A stretch of 64,000 nt of DNA from Oscheius tipulae (Eukaryota > Nematoda > Chromadorea > Rhabditida > Rhabditidae). The stretch's first letter is position 1. Each line of letters opens with the position of its first letter. Shown in pieces: positions 11,385-24,044 of this stretch. The notes under the pieces are model-generated. The model saw only the letters and a list, made by a program, of their open reading frames with translations, did no database searches and had not been told where the DNA came from. The position numbers and the translations under genes were made by a program. The stretch covers positions 3,348,001 to 3,412,000 of the forward strand of contig JASJZH010000006.1 in NCBI GenBank assembly GCA_037178975.1, in the 5' to 3' direction.

Positions 11385-12800
11385 TTCTGAAAAATATTTG
11401 ATCGTAATCGATGTTTTATGGCCAAGAGCGGATTGCCAACCGGCTGTCCGGCCAAGTTAAGTCGGATTTACTAGTTTAACTGGCAATCAAAATGTTGCCA
11501 GATGTTGAACAATGGAAGTTAGCCAAATGTCTAACAACACATATTGTTGAAGCGAACACGTCGCCTCTAGTGTTCAATGCGAGCGAGATAGACAGGTTCT
11601 CATGGCGTTATGATCACGGCGGATGTTACTTTTCAATAGCTCAAAATCGTACGAATATTTTTTGAAAAAGTTTAGATTTCAAGGTGCTGTAGACTGGTTT
11701 CTGTTTAGACTTTTCTCATTAGCAAGCCTTTAATTCCATGCACAATCACAAATTACACGTGCACAATCCAATGTTTCCCGCTAACAATCAAACTTCTTGT
11801 CACCGCTGTGTGTGACACTTCACATGTCATATCGCTAGATACAAGTATTTCCGCCTTTCAGAGCAAAGCCTGTTTTGTTATAATAAAGTTTGTCGTAACT
11901 TTTTCAGCTATTTTTGTATTGATGAGGTTAGCATTACTGTGATCTCTTGTTGCCATTTTTATGGTGGAAACCAGTCAACTTTCAGATTTCATTTAAACTT
12001 TAGGCCTGTTGGGAAAAGAGCCCAAATTCAACCTTTCGGCGGAGGAGGTAATAGCTTTTCCAGGTTAGTCAGTTACGTTTAAATTGGGTAGGTACAGGCT
12101 TACAACAAAAATTTTTTATTTTGCATTGACATGTAAAGCTTTAGCTGTTTTTAGCTTCCAATTACTAGATAAAACTACTGAGTAACTAATAGGGCAAGAT
12201 GAGCAATCCAGACGACCTCATATTCGCTGCAACTGTGTTTTCAGCCCGATCAACTGCATCATCCCTCATATTTTAAATGTTTTCCGTCGAATAATGGATC
12301 GAGGACCTGTATACAAGTGATTGTCGACCTAATCACAAAATCATCATCTGTAGTAAACTTCATTTGTTGAAAACATGTTGGACATGAACAAATCTCGATC
12401 CCCGTATGACGTCATTGCCTATTATAGCTGTGGAGTGTAAAAGATCCCAAACTTGGGCTACCAGTGTTATTCTTCTGCTTGTACTGTCAGAAGGAAGTTG
12501 AGATCAAAATGATAAGTGCATATGTTTTGCCTCGCATTTGGTAGGAGACTCCAGCTCGCTAACTTCTTCAATTAGGTCAGACAGCGCCGTACTTGGTCGA
12601 GTCGAGGGCTCTCCGCTACTCCTTGAAATTAACGACACGTTGTGCAAAAAACTAAATAGCAAACGTTGTTCGATCGAGGTGATTGAAAGCGCGACGGGCT
12701 GGGTGGGAAGGTGAGTTACATGCCGATGGACACTGGACTACAATGGTTGGAGGGCAAAGTAATGCTGTCTCCTGAAATTGTCACTTAAGCATCTCCTTTT
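11385..12800. other. Intergenic region, nothing recognised
   Basis: About 1.4 kb between the SLC17 start and the end of the K+ channel gene, both on the minus strand. It should hold the SLC17 promoter. I found no conserved frame, RNA gene or repeat. Confidence 0.4.
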
Positions 12801-14767
12801 CTATCTAACCTCTGAGCTTTTACAATTGCTTTTTGGATATGGATGAGCTGTAGGTAGTGGACTTGATGGGTTACTGAAAGGCGAAGGAGAAGGAGTAGGG
12901 GAGGATTCCCATGATCGGTTGTCTTCTACTTTGATCTCATTAGTATCAGAGACGCAATAAAATTCTTTCGGCTGAAGTATACACATTGCTCACGGAGAAA
13001 TATTGTGACTCACATCCAAACTTTTGGTATAATGTTCTTTCGCACTCCAGGCGGGTGTCTTTACAGTATAGGTAGCGTTGAAGACATCATAATCGACTAC
13101 GTAGTTACTGAAACCACGTTGATACGTGACCAGCTTGCGAAATCTAAAATGACTCTTTGTAAGTAAAAATGACAGCTTACCTTTGACCCCAATTGATTTC
13201 ACAGGGCAGATAACTCGTTTTGGCTTGAACTGTCATGCCTGTTGATTCCACGATCCCCTCTAGAATCACAACAATTTCGAATTGTCCACTGACAAGCGTA
13301 TTGGCCGTGTATTCAAAGAGAGGACTATGCTCATCGATAACGTGTACAATTGTGACCGGCCATATCTAAAAAGACACCCATATTTTGGTAACTTGTTTTT
13401 ATGCTTGCCAGAAACAGCCGATCGTCGTCCACGACGCCTGTGCCCACTTTCATTTCATGTTGATGGAGTGGTTCGACCTATGAAACTCCTTACATGTCAG
13501 TTTTTGCCATCACTTACTTCTCCTTCGAGGGTCTCTCTTTCGGAAATGAATTGCAGCCTGACATGGGCCTCAACCAGATGGGTGTTTCTCATATCACCGA
13601 TTCTGCAGAGAAGACAGAGCATTCCATCTCGAAGACAGATGACGGCTTTCTCGCTGAAAGAATCGTCTACCACATCAACGCCGCTTTAATTACCTGAAGA
13701 TGATAGTTTCAGCACGTTTCTTCGCTCTGGCAAGTTTTGCGAAAACCAATCCTACCATAAAACTTTGAATAAGAAGCCCCGTAACGGCTTGTAGACAGAC
13801 AGTGAGACCCGCAAGTGGACATTCCGTAGTTATATACCTAAGCCATGGTTTTTTTTGTTGAAAAAGTCTGTTTACTTTACCTGTGGCCATAACCAATCGT
13901 ATGGTGAGTTTCAACGGCAAAGAGAAAAGAAGAATAGAAAGAATCGAGATTGACGACACAGTGTGTTCGATTGATCGCCTTTACTCCTCCATCTGCAAGA
14001 AGATCCCCATGGACGAAGGCAATAGCATAATAGGCGGAAGCAAAAGTACTCCAGCTAATACCCTTAATGAGTTCATCCTTTCCTTGCACTTTCTTTACCT
14101 TAGAGCAAAGACAATTCCGAAGATGGACAGCATGTACCTCCATTTCACGTCAATCAACGTTGTGAAAATATCCCTGAAAACTCATCTATCTCTACAATAT
14201 GCGTGTGACAATATCATTACGAGCCGGCTTCGTTCACGTGGATAACTGAATATAGTCGCTCAATTTAGAAGCTAACCGCTCTTACAACAAGATCCATTGG
14301 TAAAATTGGCTCGTTTTTCTGACTGCGATGGAAAAGCTTCGCAACTTGAGCAAGCACCAAAAGCGCGCCTCAAGCCAGATTATAGTTCCCAATCGGATTT
14401 TCGGGATGATGGAGGCGTTAAGTTTCAAGGAAAAAAGAGATCGGATGGCTTGATAGTATTAGCGCAATGTTACCAACTGCAAAGCAAAATGAAAAATCCC
14501 GCGCGATAGAAAAAGCTTTTAAGTAGAAACGTACCTGAGGTATTGTCGATCTCGTTGTGGGACGTTCTTGTTGTAGACGTTGCACATACCATTTTTGCTG
14601 ACGAGTCTGCTTTTCTTCAATTTTTTGGTAGATTTTCTTGATAATGGGCTAGAGTTACGACGTGCTGTGCTGGCAAGGGTTCGTATGCTCTCGGAGAAAG
14701 CATCTGTAACTCGCAGCTGATTTCCGACAACGGTAGTAGCTGCACAGCGGACCCTCCCCGTGGACAT
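12801..14767 (-). CDS. Inward-rectifier potassium channel (Kir)
   Basis: The start at 14767 is followed by a Ser-rich N-terminus leading into RLVSKNGMCNVYNKNV, the Kir slide-helix entry. A 360-base intron joins QYLR to DIFTTLIDVKWRYML. M1 is IFGIVFALS..FASAYYAIAF; the pore helix and filter are FLFAVETHHTIGYGHRY (about 13860-13915) with intact TIGYG; M2 is LTVCLQAVTGLLIQSFMVGLVF. The cytoplasmic domain follows: KLARAKKRAETIIFSEKAVIC, LRLQF, then ILEGIVESTGMTVQAKTSYL and INWGQRF. It ends with a Ser/Pro-rich tail of about 45 residues at 12801. The channel is a tetramer that passes K+ inward and sets resting potential. Caenorhabditis has three such genes (irk-1 to irk-3); I cannot say which this matches. 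Confidence 0.93.
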
Positions 14768-17700
14768 GCACAGGATTATGTTAGAATTAGCAGTAACAGC
14801 TCCGCGCTTCAGTGTAGACCGCCCCGTGACGGCCAGGGTGCGAACTAGGGTTAAGCGTTATTGGGCGGGTGTTCATTTCAGGTCGCCTAGACGTAAAGGG
14901 GAGGATGCGCGGTCACATAACACAAAAGTAGAAAACGCCTGGGAGAGAATAGAAAACTAACTGAGTGTATCTCGTAGTCCTCCAATCAAGTCGGCCATGC
15001 TTGCAAACAGATTTGAAAGGATAAGACCAGGTTGTGGCAGATAGGAAGTTTAGTCAATCCGAGATTATGGGATTGAGAGACAGCTGTGGAGACAAAGTCA
15101 AAGCAGAGAAGTACTCAAAGAGCTAAAGGTACAGAAGGAATTGCGTTTGCTTCCTATCAATGTGCCCACCATGCAGCGCAAAAAACGGGAGCTAATTTCC
15201 TGTCTTCACTCGTTCATTGGAAATGGTTGAGCAATCGCTAGAAAGCAAAAACTAGAGCTAGAGGTAGCAGTTGATCCCAGCCATAATCTCCAATGAAGAC
15301 CATCTTAATAATCGAGGTTGAGCTAAGCGCTAGAGCTGTTGAATTTTCACTAATTGACTTCCTCATATGTCCCTGACCACTTGAAAACGAGAAACCAACC
15401 GGCTATACTAGTCCTTCTTGGTGGAGGGCTCTTGTGCCCACCGATCCCATTTCCATTGAGCAATGGGGCGCTTCCAAGACTCATCTTTCTTTTGCTGGCC
15501 AACTTTGCCCGGTTCAGCTCGTTGTACTCGGGCACCGACAGAGTCATAGCGCTTGAGGCACTGAAAAGCATGAATCTGTTTCAAAGCTACAAATTTTTCG
15601 GTTTTAGGGATATGAAGTTTGTTTGCGAATCGAAACACCTTCTCTAGAAAAGAGGCGTGAGAGCGCAAATAACGTGTATTCAAGACAATCTAATTTTTTC
15701 ATTTGATGTTGGTAGAAAAAGGAACAGAGAACTATTTTAAGAAGCAAATGAAATACCTGAAAAACGCCTCAGACTGGCTTGATAATCGGAAGTGTAAAAT
15801 TCAATTCATCGGGAGAGTTCTATTCAATTTATCAGCAAGATCGAAGAATAATCTAGTTAACTACTGCTGTCTCTTAAAAGTTATTCCAAAATACCTCAAA
15901 TGAAGAGATTTGTATAGTGGATCACTTTGTGAACATCTGTGAAAAGCTGGCATCGGCTGCGATTTTTCCTTGTCTCAACAAACGTGGGTGTGTTTTTCGA
16001 AGCCTGTGCTCTATCAAAATGTGGACGGCTAACCAGAGGTCAGGTGTTGTAACCGAGGTTCGGCTGGACACGAAAAGTTCTGATGGATGGCGAAGTTACA
16101 AACGGAGCCGCGACTAAAGTAGCCGGACATCTTTTGACGCTTGCTGACCAGTTCGGGCCAGGCCTCAATATTATAGCATTGAATTGGTAATGAAATTGGA
16201 CGGCCAATGAAGTGACCACCTATTTGCCAACACGCGCTCGTAGTCTTTTATGAGTTTCCTGATCTTCAATACTAGTGAACTTCCTTCGTTAAGTGTACTT
16301 TAATATTCAAACGAACCAAAGATCGTAATTAGAAATTGTTGAAGTCAAAACTCCTTACGAGATGCCCCGAGGTCATACGCTCTCACACAATCGCCCATTC
16401 AAAATAAGGCCGTAGTAAACACCAACAAGAAAATGCATATACATCGAAGACCAAAATACTCGGTAGCATTTGGGCGGAAGTTATTGAGCATCCCAGACTC
16501 TCTGATGACGTAGAAATGATCAACAACATTAGACAGAGTGTATTTGGGTTTTTTGTCTTTTTGGGGCGATAGACATGTAAATAAGAGATGGTCACATGTA
16601 ATGAGAAGAACACAATGTGAACAAGATGGAGCAGCATGTTTGATAAATGCACTTCATCTCTTGTTAACAAGCCACTGATGATGGGAAATGGAGGTTAGCT
16701 TTCAACAGTTTCCGCCTGCCAGTGGTGATCTTTAATTTAGAGTGTGCAGACAGCACAGGATGCTTTCATTGCCTAGAGCGAACAGCGGAAAGGGTCTCGC
16801 TTCATTATTGGGCGTCAAAAGGCAACGCTCACTTTTTGTCCCTGGAACGCCTTAGAACATGAGATAAGAAAACTTTAGCTTGAATCTTCTACAATTCAAT
16901 CACTAGTTGTTTTGTTGTCTAGATGGTCAGCTTTATCTCTGGGCTTTTTGAAAAATCTGGACAAACAGCGTATAAAGAAATGGTCTGTAACTGTCCTTTT
17001 TTAACAAAGAAGAGACGAAAATATAACGGAATGCATAAAGATGATTCACTACTTTCAACATCGATAGATAGCCTTGTTTTTAAAGCAATCCCCGAGAAGA
17101 CAAGGTTTCTTCTCATTGAAAACACGTATTTCTAGGAAGCAGTAAAGATGAATGCTGTTAATTACAGTCAAGTAGGTTCATTTCAGCAAGTTTTGTTTAA
17201 ATGAATCGAGTCACCACTGAGAAATACAGAACTACTGACCTGCCAGCTCTTGGTCGGTTCGGACTGGACCATAGCGACGTGTAGTCGGTGGACATAAACT
17301 ATCCAGAAACCTAAAATATCATGTTGTAAAGTGAGAACAAGCTATAAAATGTGTTATGAAGGCAAAAGAGAAGAAGATTAAGGGAGGAACGTGAGAGACA
17401 ACCATAACCATGTCAATTAAGCCCAATCTTTGCGCAGACAAGGCCTTAAGGGAATCCGATGAAGTTCTTCCCCCATCTCCCAAAAATAAAATGGTGACCG
17501 TAAGTTTTGCAACAACGTTTTGAAAAGTTGTGAGTCTGGAACTCGCCCATTAGTCGTGTCTTAGGGCAAGAAACAGCGCAGCCCCTAAATAGAACATAGA
17601 ACGCCAAAATAGAAGGCAAATAGAAGTAAACAATTTTAAAATAATGTAATTTATGCGCATTTTCTCACACTTTGAGCCTGTTTCAATGAGGTCACTTGAT

Positions 17701-18699
17701 GAAAGTCGATGGCTTGTTATTTGCGAGGATTCGCGGAATACAGTGCCCGAGTGTGGAACACGATATGAATAAATATGAGTGGACTCCGCCCATGTTCATA
17801 TTGGTCCCTAATGAAAGCGGATAACTTCAGATTCATTGTTTTTGCCCATCGTTTATGGTCAAAAAGCTAATTAAGGCTGCCTCACTCTTCAAGATGCTTT
17901 CACCCCTTTAGAACACATTTAATGAGGTATGAGACAATACTTTGAGGAAGTGTTCCCTTTATTTTCGTCCTTATCGACTTCTGCGCAAATTGAAACCGGA
18001 GCAGAGCGACCGTGGAGGCAGTTCACACGCCTAAGCAGCTCAGTCATGGGACTCATTGGAACTATCGCCAAGATCAGATCCAGTGCATTAACCAGGAAGC
18101 TGGCTGGCGGAGGCAAAGAACGCAACAAGCAGAGAATTGCAAAGTTTCGGCTGAGGAAGGATCCTACTCGACTTGTCGCTGTCGGGAACAATTGAAGTCA
18201 TCAACGAAATGTGACAGCCGTGACAAAGAGACGAACAGATGAACTTTTTGGGGTGTGAATCCAAATATATCGAAACTTGGCCTATTTCACAGACGGATGA
18301 CTTCAATAAGCTCTTCAGCGACTGCGTTCGTAGCCCTATTTAACTGCTTCTGTTTTGGAACGTTGACGTCGAGATTCCATTTGAAGATAGAGACGTCTAC
18401 GAAAAGCTTTCTAGTACGTAAGCCCATCATCAGTAATGGTAAGGGATCTTGATGAAAGGAGGCTCTTCCAAATGAGCCAGATGTTCACATTGTTTAGAAG
18501 GGACAATGTGCCCCTATGCTAACAACATTCTTCAATCAGTCATAACTTTGTACTCCTAAGAAAAAGTAAACCTTTGCTCTGTGTACAGTCTGGGTCAACA
18601 AATGACGAACAGTAAGTAAAGTTCGAATGAATGGCAAACTGGCCCCGAAAGATTGAGAATTTGTACATAAATGCTTCTGAACGAGTCAATCTGTCAGTC
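14768..18699. other. Long intergenic region, nothing recognised
   Basis: About 3.9 kb without a gene I can support. Short open frames exist on both strands (for example 17919-18195) but show no signal peptide, motif or splice pattern. No tRNA-like arms or snRNA sequence was seen. It may hold regulatory sequence for the Kir gene (left, minus strand) and the transthyretin-like gene (right). Confidence 0.35.
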
Positions 18700-19205
18700 A
18701 TGTTCCTCATACTTCTAGTCTTCTTACCCCTCTCCTCGGGTCTTTTCAACTACTTCGGTGGAACACAATCTCTCGCTGTAACCGGCTGGCTCACCTGCAA
18801 TGGGGCTCCTGCTTCCAATATCAAAGTGAAACTGTACGATGTGAATATGTGTGAGTTCACTAAACTCGTAGTGAATAAAAGAGTTCCAGTTTATCTGGAC
18901 CACTTCTTAGATGAGCAGACATCGAACGCGACAGGCGGATTCTACGTCCAGGGCACTGAAAACTCAATTACAACAATTGCTCCCAAACTCAACATCTACC
19001 ACAAATGTAATTACAATGGGGTAAACTTATGTTATTATCCTTAGAAAAGATCAATTTTCAGCTCTGCTATCAAAAACTGGCTATCAACATTCCTCCAAGA
19101 TATGTGACGACTAACTCTGCTCAGGCGAACACCTTCTTCGCAGGTCAAATTGAGTTGGCTGGCGGATATTCGGGTCAATCAATCGATTGTCTTAACAGAA
19201 AATGA
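18700..19205 (+). CDS. Transthyretin-like family secreted protein (TTR-like)
   Basis: The ATG at 18700 gives the signal peptide MFLILLVFLPLSSGLF; an in-frame ATG at 18631 would bury it, so the later start is preferred. The mature protein follows the nematode transthyretin-like pattern: SLAVTGWLTCNGAPASNIKV, KLYDVNIYLDHFLDEQTSN, TGGFYVQGTENSIT, KLNIYHKCNY, then LCYQKLAINIPPRYV after an intron near 19021-19061. The stop overlaps AATAAA. The fold is a small beta-sandwich secreted by many nematode tissues; one member bridges dying cells to engulfment receptors, but most have no known role. A second member of the family lies at 48075-48570 in this window. Confidence 0.93.
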
Positions 19206-19445
19206 ATAAATGGTACTATTGTTCTGAGCACATTTGGTTTATTGTTTACGTCAACAAATGATCACTGATAGCGAAGGGGAAAGCTAAGATTATGATCTCT
19301 GCACCGACCGATCTTTTGCTGTTATTGCGCAACTGTGTGTAACCTTGCCGATCACTTTAAATACGACCTCAGCAGCAGTAGTGTGTGCACTTTCGAATTG
19401 CTTTTAGATTTCTTGTTCCAAAAATTTAGAAAACCTTTTTTTCAG

Positions 19446-22011
19446 ATGTTGATTTGCTTACTTCTGTTCATATCACACTGCCTTGCTGAGTCCCCTGTTG
19501 TGGAAACTCCATACGGCAAGGTGCGCGGGTTCTCACACACCACACTTTCTGGCAATGAAGTGAATGTGTACCTCGGAATTCCTTACGCTCAAGCGCCCGA
19601 AGGCGACTTGCGTTTTGAAGTAAGATCAATGCCTCGTGATACTATTTGCAAGCTTTAGAAGCCAGTGCTGGTTAAAAAGTGGGACCAGGAACTGGAACTA
19701 GGCACTAAGTTCGGCCTTGCCTGCCATGTTTTTTACAGAACTACTATCATTTCCAACAGAAACTACAGTGAAAATTGTCTCACAGTCGGAGTCGTTACTC
19801 CTTCCAAAAAAGCAGCGAATCTACCTGTCCTCGCCTTCATCCATGGAGGTGGTTTTGCCGTTGGAGATGCAGAAATGGGAGGGTACAAGCGGATTGCTGA
19901 GCATTTTGTGTCCAAAGGAATCGTCTTTGTCACTATCCAGTATCGACTAGGATTCCTTGGTAAGAGCTTTCAAAGTTTGGTAAATTCGTTTGTTTTAGGC
20001 TTTCTTTCCAGTGAAGACGGCTCGATTCCAGGAAATCTCGGACTCTGGGATCAGACTCTGGCTTTGAAGTTCATTCGCGAGGTTGGTTTTGCATTGTCTC
20101 TTCTAAATTTTCCTAGATACTGCCTTCGTTTGGTGGTGATCCGAACAGGATAACTTTGATGGGTCAGTCGGCTGGTTCTGCCTGCGTTTCCGCTCTCCTC
20201 GCCTCGCCTCAGTCAAACAGTATGTGTCTAAGCAAACTAAACCTTTTTTGTCAGACCTGTTCAATCAGGCTATCGAACTTTCCGGCTCGGTTTTGGGACT
20301 GGGCTATGGCGACAGGATCAAAACAGGTATTGGCACAGTTCACTTGATTAATATGCGTTAAACGTAGTCACCTCAAAACTGGCAGCGGCTATTAACTGCG
20401 AGGAAAAGGGAAACACGTCTTTGAAGGACTGCTTGAAATCGAAAACTATTGAAGATTTCTACAATGCAATGGATGTTGTTGTGAGTTTTGTTATTTGTTT
20501 GGTTACAAACGTTTTGTCACAGGGAGGAGGAATTAGCCATCCTCAATTTATCTATATGCATCCTGTTCCCGACAAAGATTTCTTCCCTGAGCCTATAGAC
20601 CAACTGTTTGCCAAAGCTCCAAAAAAGAGAACAATTCAAGGAGTTACGGATGATGAAGCAGCCATTTTTAGTATGCTGTTTTTGTATTCGCTTGCTTAAA
20701 AGGTTTTACAGCTTACCAAATCAACGTCAAAGGGGTCAGTTATCTCTATATTCCTGAAGAGAAGCGAAAGGATTTCGGATACAAAGACCTGGAGAAATTT
20801 GTCGATGCTTGTAAGTCTTGTCTATCTCATTTTCTAATGGTCTATTCAGTCATCACTAAGGAAGAATTCGGGGCAAAAGCTGCTAGTTTGAAATCAGCTA
20901 TTATGGATTTCTACGGCAATAAAACAGATGATACGCCATATTTCTATGCGCAAGCATTCACAGATGTAAGCGCTTAAACATTATTCTACTAAAAACCTTT
21001 TTTTAGCTAATTAGTGATAATGTTTTCACTCTGCCTGCATACAGGGAAATAGAACTTAAATCACAAAGTGGCTGGGAGACCTTTGCTTACATCATGGACA
21101 ACCCTCGAAGCAAAGAGTCAAACCCTATTCTCAGAGGTATGGAAATCAGCAATCATTCTACTATTTTTTAGGTACACTACACGGAGAAGATCTCCCGATT
21201 TTGATGGAACATTTCGGCCTGGAGAATATTCCCCTATCTGAAAGAGACAACGTTTTCCAAAACGCTGTGATCAGTACTTTTGTCGCTTTTATCAAAACAG
21301 GGTATGCCTTACTTGTTAAGTATTTAACTGTTTTAAGAACTCCGTCTACTGATTCCATAAAATGGGAGCCGGCCACCAAACAGAACTTTGAAAAACATCT
21401 CGTTCTTTCGTCACACCCGAAAATGGCTGAGACACTCTATAGGAGAGAGGTATGTTTTTTGATTGACATGTCAAACACTCTTTTACAGGCGTACCAACTT
21501 TGGTTCGAAACAATTCCATCTATCGTGGACCCGAAAATTTTGAAGAAGCTGCTTATTCCTGGCGTTCAGTTAACTGATCCTCCAAAGAGTGAACTGTAGA
21601 GAAAGTTGTATAAACTCTGGCTTTTACACGATTTTATTCCTTTGCCACGTGCCTGCCATGCGCAGAGGTGCCCTCTCTGTAAAACACAGCGGACGATTGA
21701 ATGTTCTCTGGTGCAGGCTAAACAGCTGGTCGCGATCAGACGACTGCAGTCATTTTCCAACATCTTTCACTTTTCTTCTGAGAAAAGACGATTATGAGGA
21801 GTTATGGCTAAAGAACAATTGTTTCAATGGGATATAGTGGCGGGTATGTGCTCTTCTTTCTTTTGTGAAATCTGCTTGAGCAGCTGTTGAGATGGCCATC
21901 ATCATTGGCCTTCTTTTTGTCATTCTACTACTCTTTCTATCACACCGACAACGTTATCGAAAAATAAAATCCAACAGTACACCGGCACTGCTTGTAGCTT
22001 ACAACTTGTAA
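19446..22011 (+). CDS. Carboxylesterase with possible C-terminal membrane anchor
   Basis: ATG at 19446 directly follows TTTTTTTCAG and gives a signal peptide (MLICLLLFISHCLAES). Type-B carboxylesterase marks: YGKVRG, VYLGIPYAQAPEGDLRF, SENCLTVGV, the oxyanion loop FIHGGGFAVGD, QYRLGFLG, GNLGLWDQTLALKFI, the nucleophile elbow GQSAGS at about 20160, the acidic block GVTDDEAA and the His region TLHGEDLP. One reading stops at 21597-21599. Splicing instead from 21588 to 21884 keeps the frame and adds TVEMAIIIGLLFVILLLFLS followed by a basic RQRYRKIKS tail ending at 22011. That is a classic type I anchor, so the enzyme may exist in secreted and membrane forms, or only the latter. It hydrolyses ester bonds in the secretory path or outside the cell. 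Confidence 0.9.
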
Positions 22012-22120
22012 ATATATATTTGTATTTTCAGACCTTTGTATATAACATAAATATATTGAGCATTGGTCTTGTGGATGATGTGATTTGAAGGAAAGATGAG
22101 ATAAAATTTGTCGTTTGGCT

Positions 22121-23871
22121 TTAATATGTGTAAAACTTTGCGAAGGATTTGTTCACAGGACTGAGGCTGCGTCGCGGTGGTAGAACAACTGTGCGTGATC
22201 TATGAAAGCCTGAAGTCGTCCGTCCATGGTTGATATGTAAAATGTGAGTAAATCTTGAAGGCAATTTTCGTTTCATCAATGAAAAAACGTTTTTGATATA
22301 CCGAAAGAAGATTATTTCTAAATGCGGTAGATGCTGGAAAACTTGCTTTACTAACCTGTCAAGAAGATGGCTACACCTCCAAGCAGTAATTCACCACAAA
22401 AGCGGAACAAGGTGATGACATGTTGTAGTTTCAAAACAGTTATTTCTCCTCTAACATTTCCATTTGCCGACGTCAAATAAGGCGGATACGTTTCCTGATA
22501 GCGTGTCCGTATAGTGGCAAATCTAAACAGAAACCCATTTTGCTATGTTTTTGACCTACGCGGAAGACGATGTAGCAACGGCACTGTTAAAAGCTTCAAG
22601 TAAACCGGTGAAGTTTCTTAAAAGAGTTGTTGGACAACCGAATGATTACTGACTTTGATACGACGTAAGCTAGAAATTCCGGTATGGCCTCAGAATCTTT
22701 CACGAAAAGTATATGCTTCTTGACGTTCATGTAGTTTATGGGATTCCTGAGTAGCGTTTTGAACATCGAAGAAAACTCACGGAATTATGTCGTAGGTGGT
22801 TGCTGTAAAAAAGACATGCTTGTTCTTGTTTATTTGCTCTTCTATTTCATCGTCTGTATTCACGATTATTACTCTAAACAAGTTCGTGTAAAAACATCGA
22901 TGTGCCTACCTGTTGCGAGGAAGCTGTCGCAATCTAGCACATTGCTCCTCCGTACAGTAATCATAGGGGAAGAATCCACGCTTCTGTAATACAAGGGTCC
23001 AGCCCTGAAGAAGATTCGAAAAACGAAGACAACAAACAAACATCGTAAAGAACAGCATCGATCATGCCATCCATAGTTGTAAAATATGTTCCCCGCGAAT
23101 GTGATAGTGTGAGAAAACTCTTCAGCTTTGCTTGAAAGTTGTGATCGATGGTAAGACAGAAAAATAGCCAGAATCCGATGAGAATTTGAGCAGCCAGTGG
23201 ACCATTGACATTGCAGTTAAACTGGCCGAATAAGGCTGAAGAATTTAAAGATGATAGAATGACATCAAACCTTGCGAAGCTGTAAAGGTCCAGTCCAACA
23301 AATTTCCGTTTTTTTCTTTCATCACAACCATAATGAGGTATATCAGTGTTCCCACAACGATAGCTGTTACTCCGAGAAGTATAAGAACCTGGCGTATAGT
23401 TTTACTAACAAGGCAAGCAATACTTCAGGAGCGAAGGAAGAAAATATGTAGTCCTCAACCTCGAGTTGAGGAATTTCTTTGAGAATGTAACCATAGTACA
23501 TGTAGGAGACGGGAGTAGTGAAAAAAGCTTTCGCCATTCTCGGAATTGTTTGACTCAAAGGAAGAATAGATACATCTGCTGTTCCGTTCAAAATCTAAGT
23601 AAGAAATAGCAAATCTCAAAAAGCACCTACATAATCAAAAACGTCTTCTGAGGAGACATCAATCTGGATGACTTCTCCTGTACAGTTCATCAGTTGTAGA
23701 ACAATGTTAAAATAATCGACCTGAAAATTTCTTTTGTGAATATTGCATTTTACTTACAGCATTTCCTGGCTTTGGACACGTGAGATTCCAACAATAATCA
23801 GAGAATATTACAAACGGTTCGTCGAGTTGATAGCCGATTGCACGTAGATGACATGGCTGGAGATACTTCAT
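22121..23871 (-). CDS. Ionotropic-glutamate-receptor-like membrane protein, copy A
   Basis: The start at 23871 (MKYLQPCHLRAIGYQ) leads into a ligand-binding S1 lobe: DYCWNLTCPKPGNAVDYFN, then ILNGTADVSILPLSQTIPRM and FFTTPVSYMYYGYI. M1 is VLLALLVLILLGVTAIVVGTL; a pore-loop area contains LLDWTFTASQALFGQF; M3 is FWLFFCLTIDHNFQAKLKSF, where canonical receptors have SYTANLAAF. The S2 lobe and last helix (FCGELLLGGVAIFL) follow. After a 38-base intron the tail runs to LPPRRSLSPV and AKFYTY at 22121. There is no long amino-terminal domain and no obvious signal peptide. It fits the divergent nematode receptors with a solute-binding family 3 domain. The ligand is unknown. It is a tandem paralogue of the gene at 24045-25840. 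Confidence 0.85.
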
Positions 23872-24044
23872 GCAGCTACAGCTGACAATGCGTAGAAATC
23901 ATAGTAGCGTTTTTGTTGACATTGGGAATAATTTAGAAGAGACAGCGCTCCCGATCTGGGCGCTAAAGATTATTGTCTGTAGTTGTAAAAATGCAAGGTA
24001 TCAGCTTTAACCTTCATTTGTATCGCAAAAAAACAATATTTTGA

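Noticed and set aside
17919-18452. Possible small genes in the gap before the first TTR-like gene
   Set aside because: Short frames on both strands, no motif, no plausible start with signal peptide or splice structure.
18631-18699. Upstream in-frame ATG for the TTR-like gene
   Set aside because: It would place about 23 polar residues before the signal peptide; the ATG at 18700 fits secretion.
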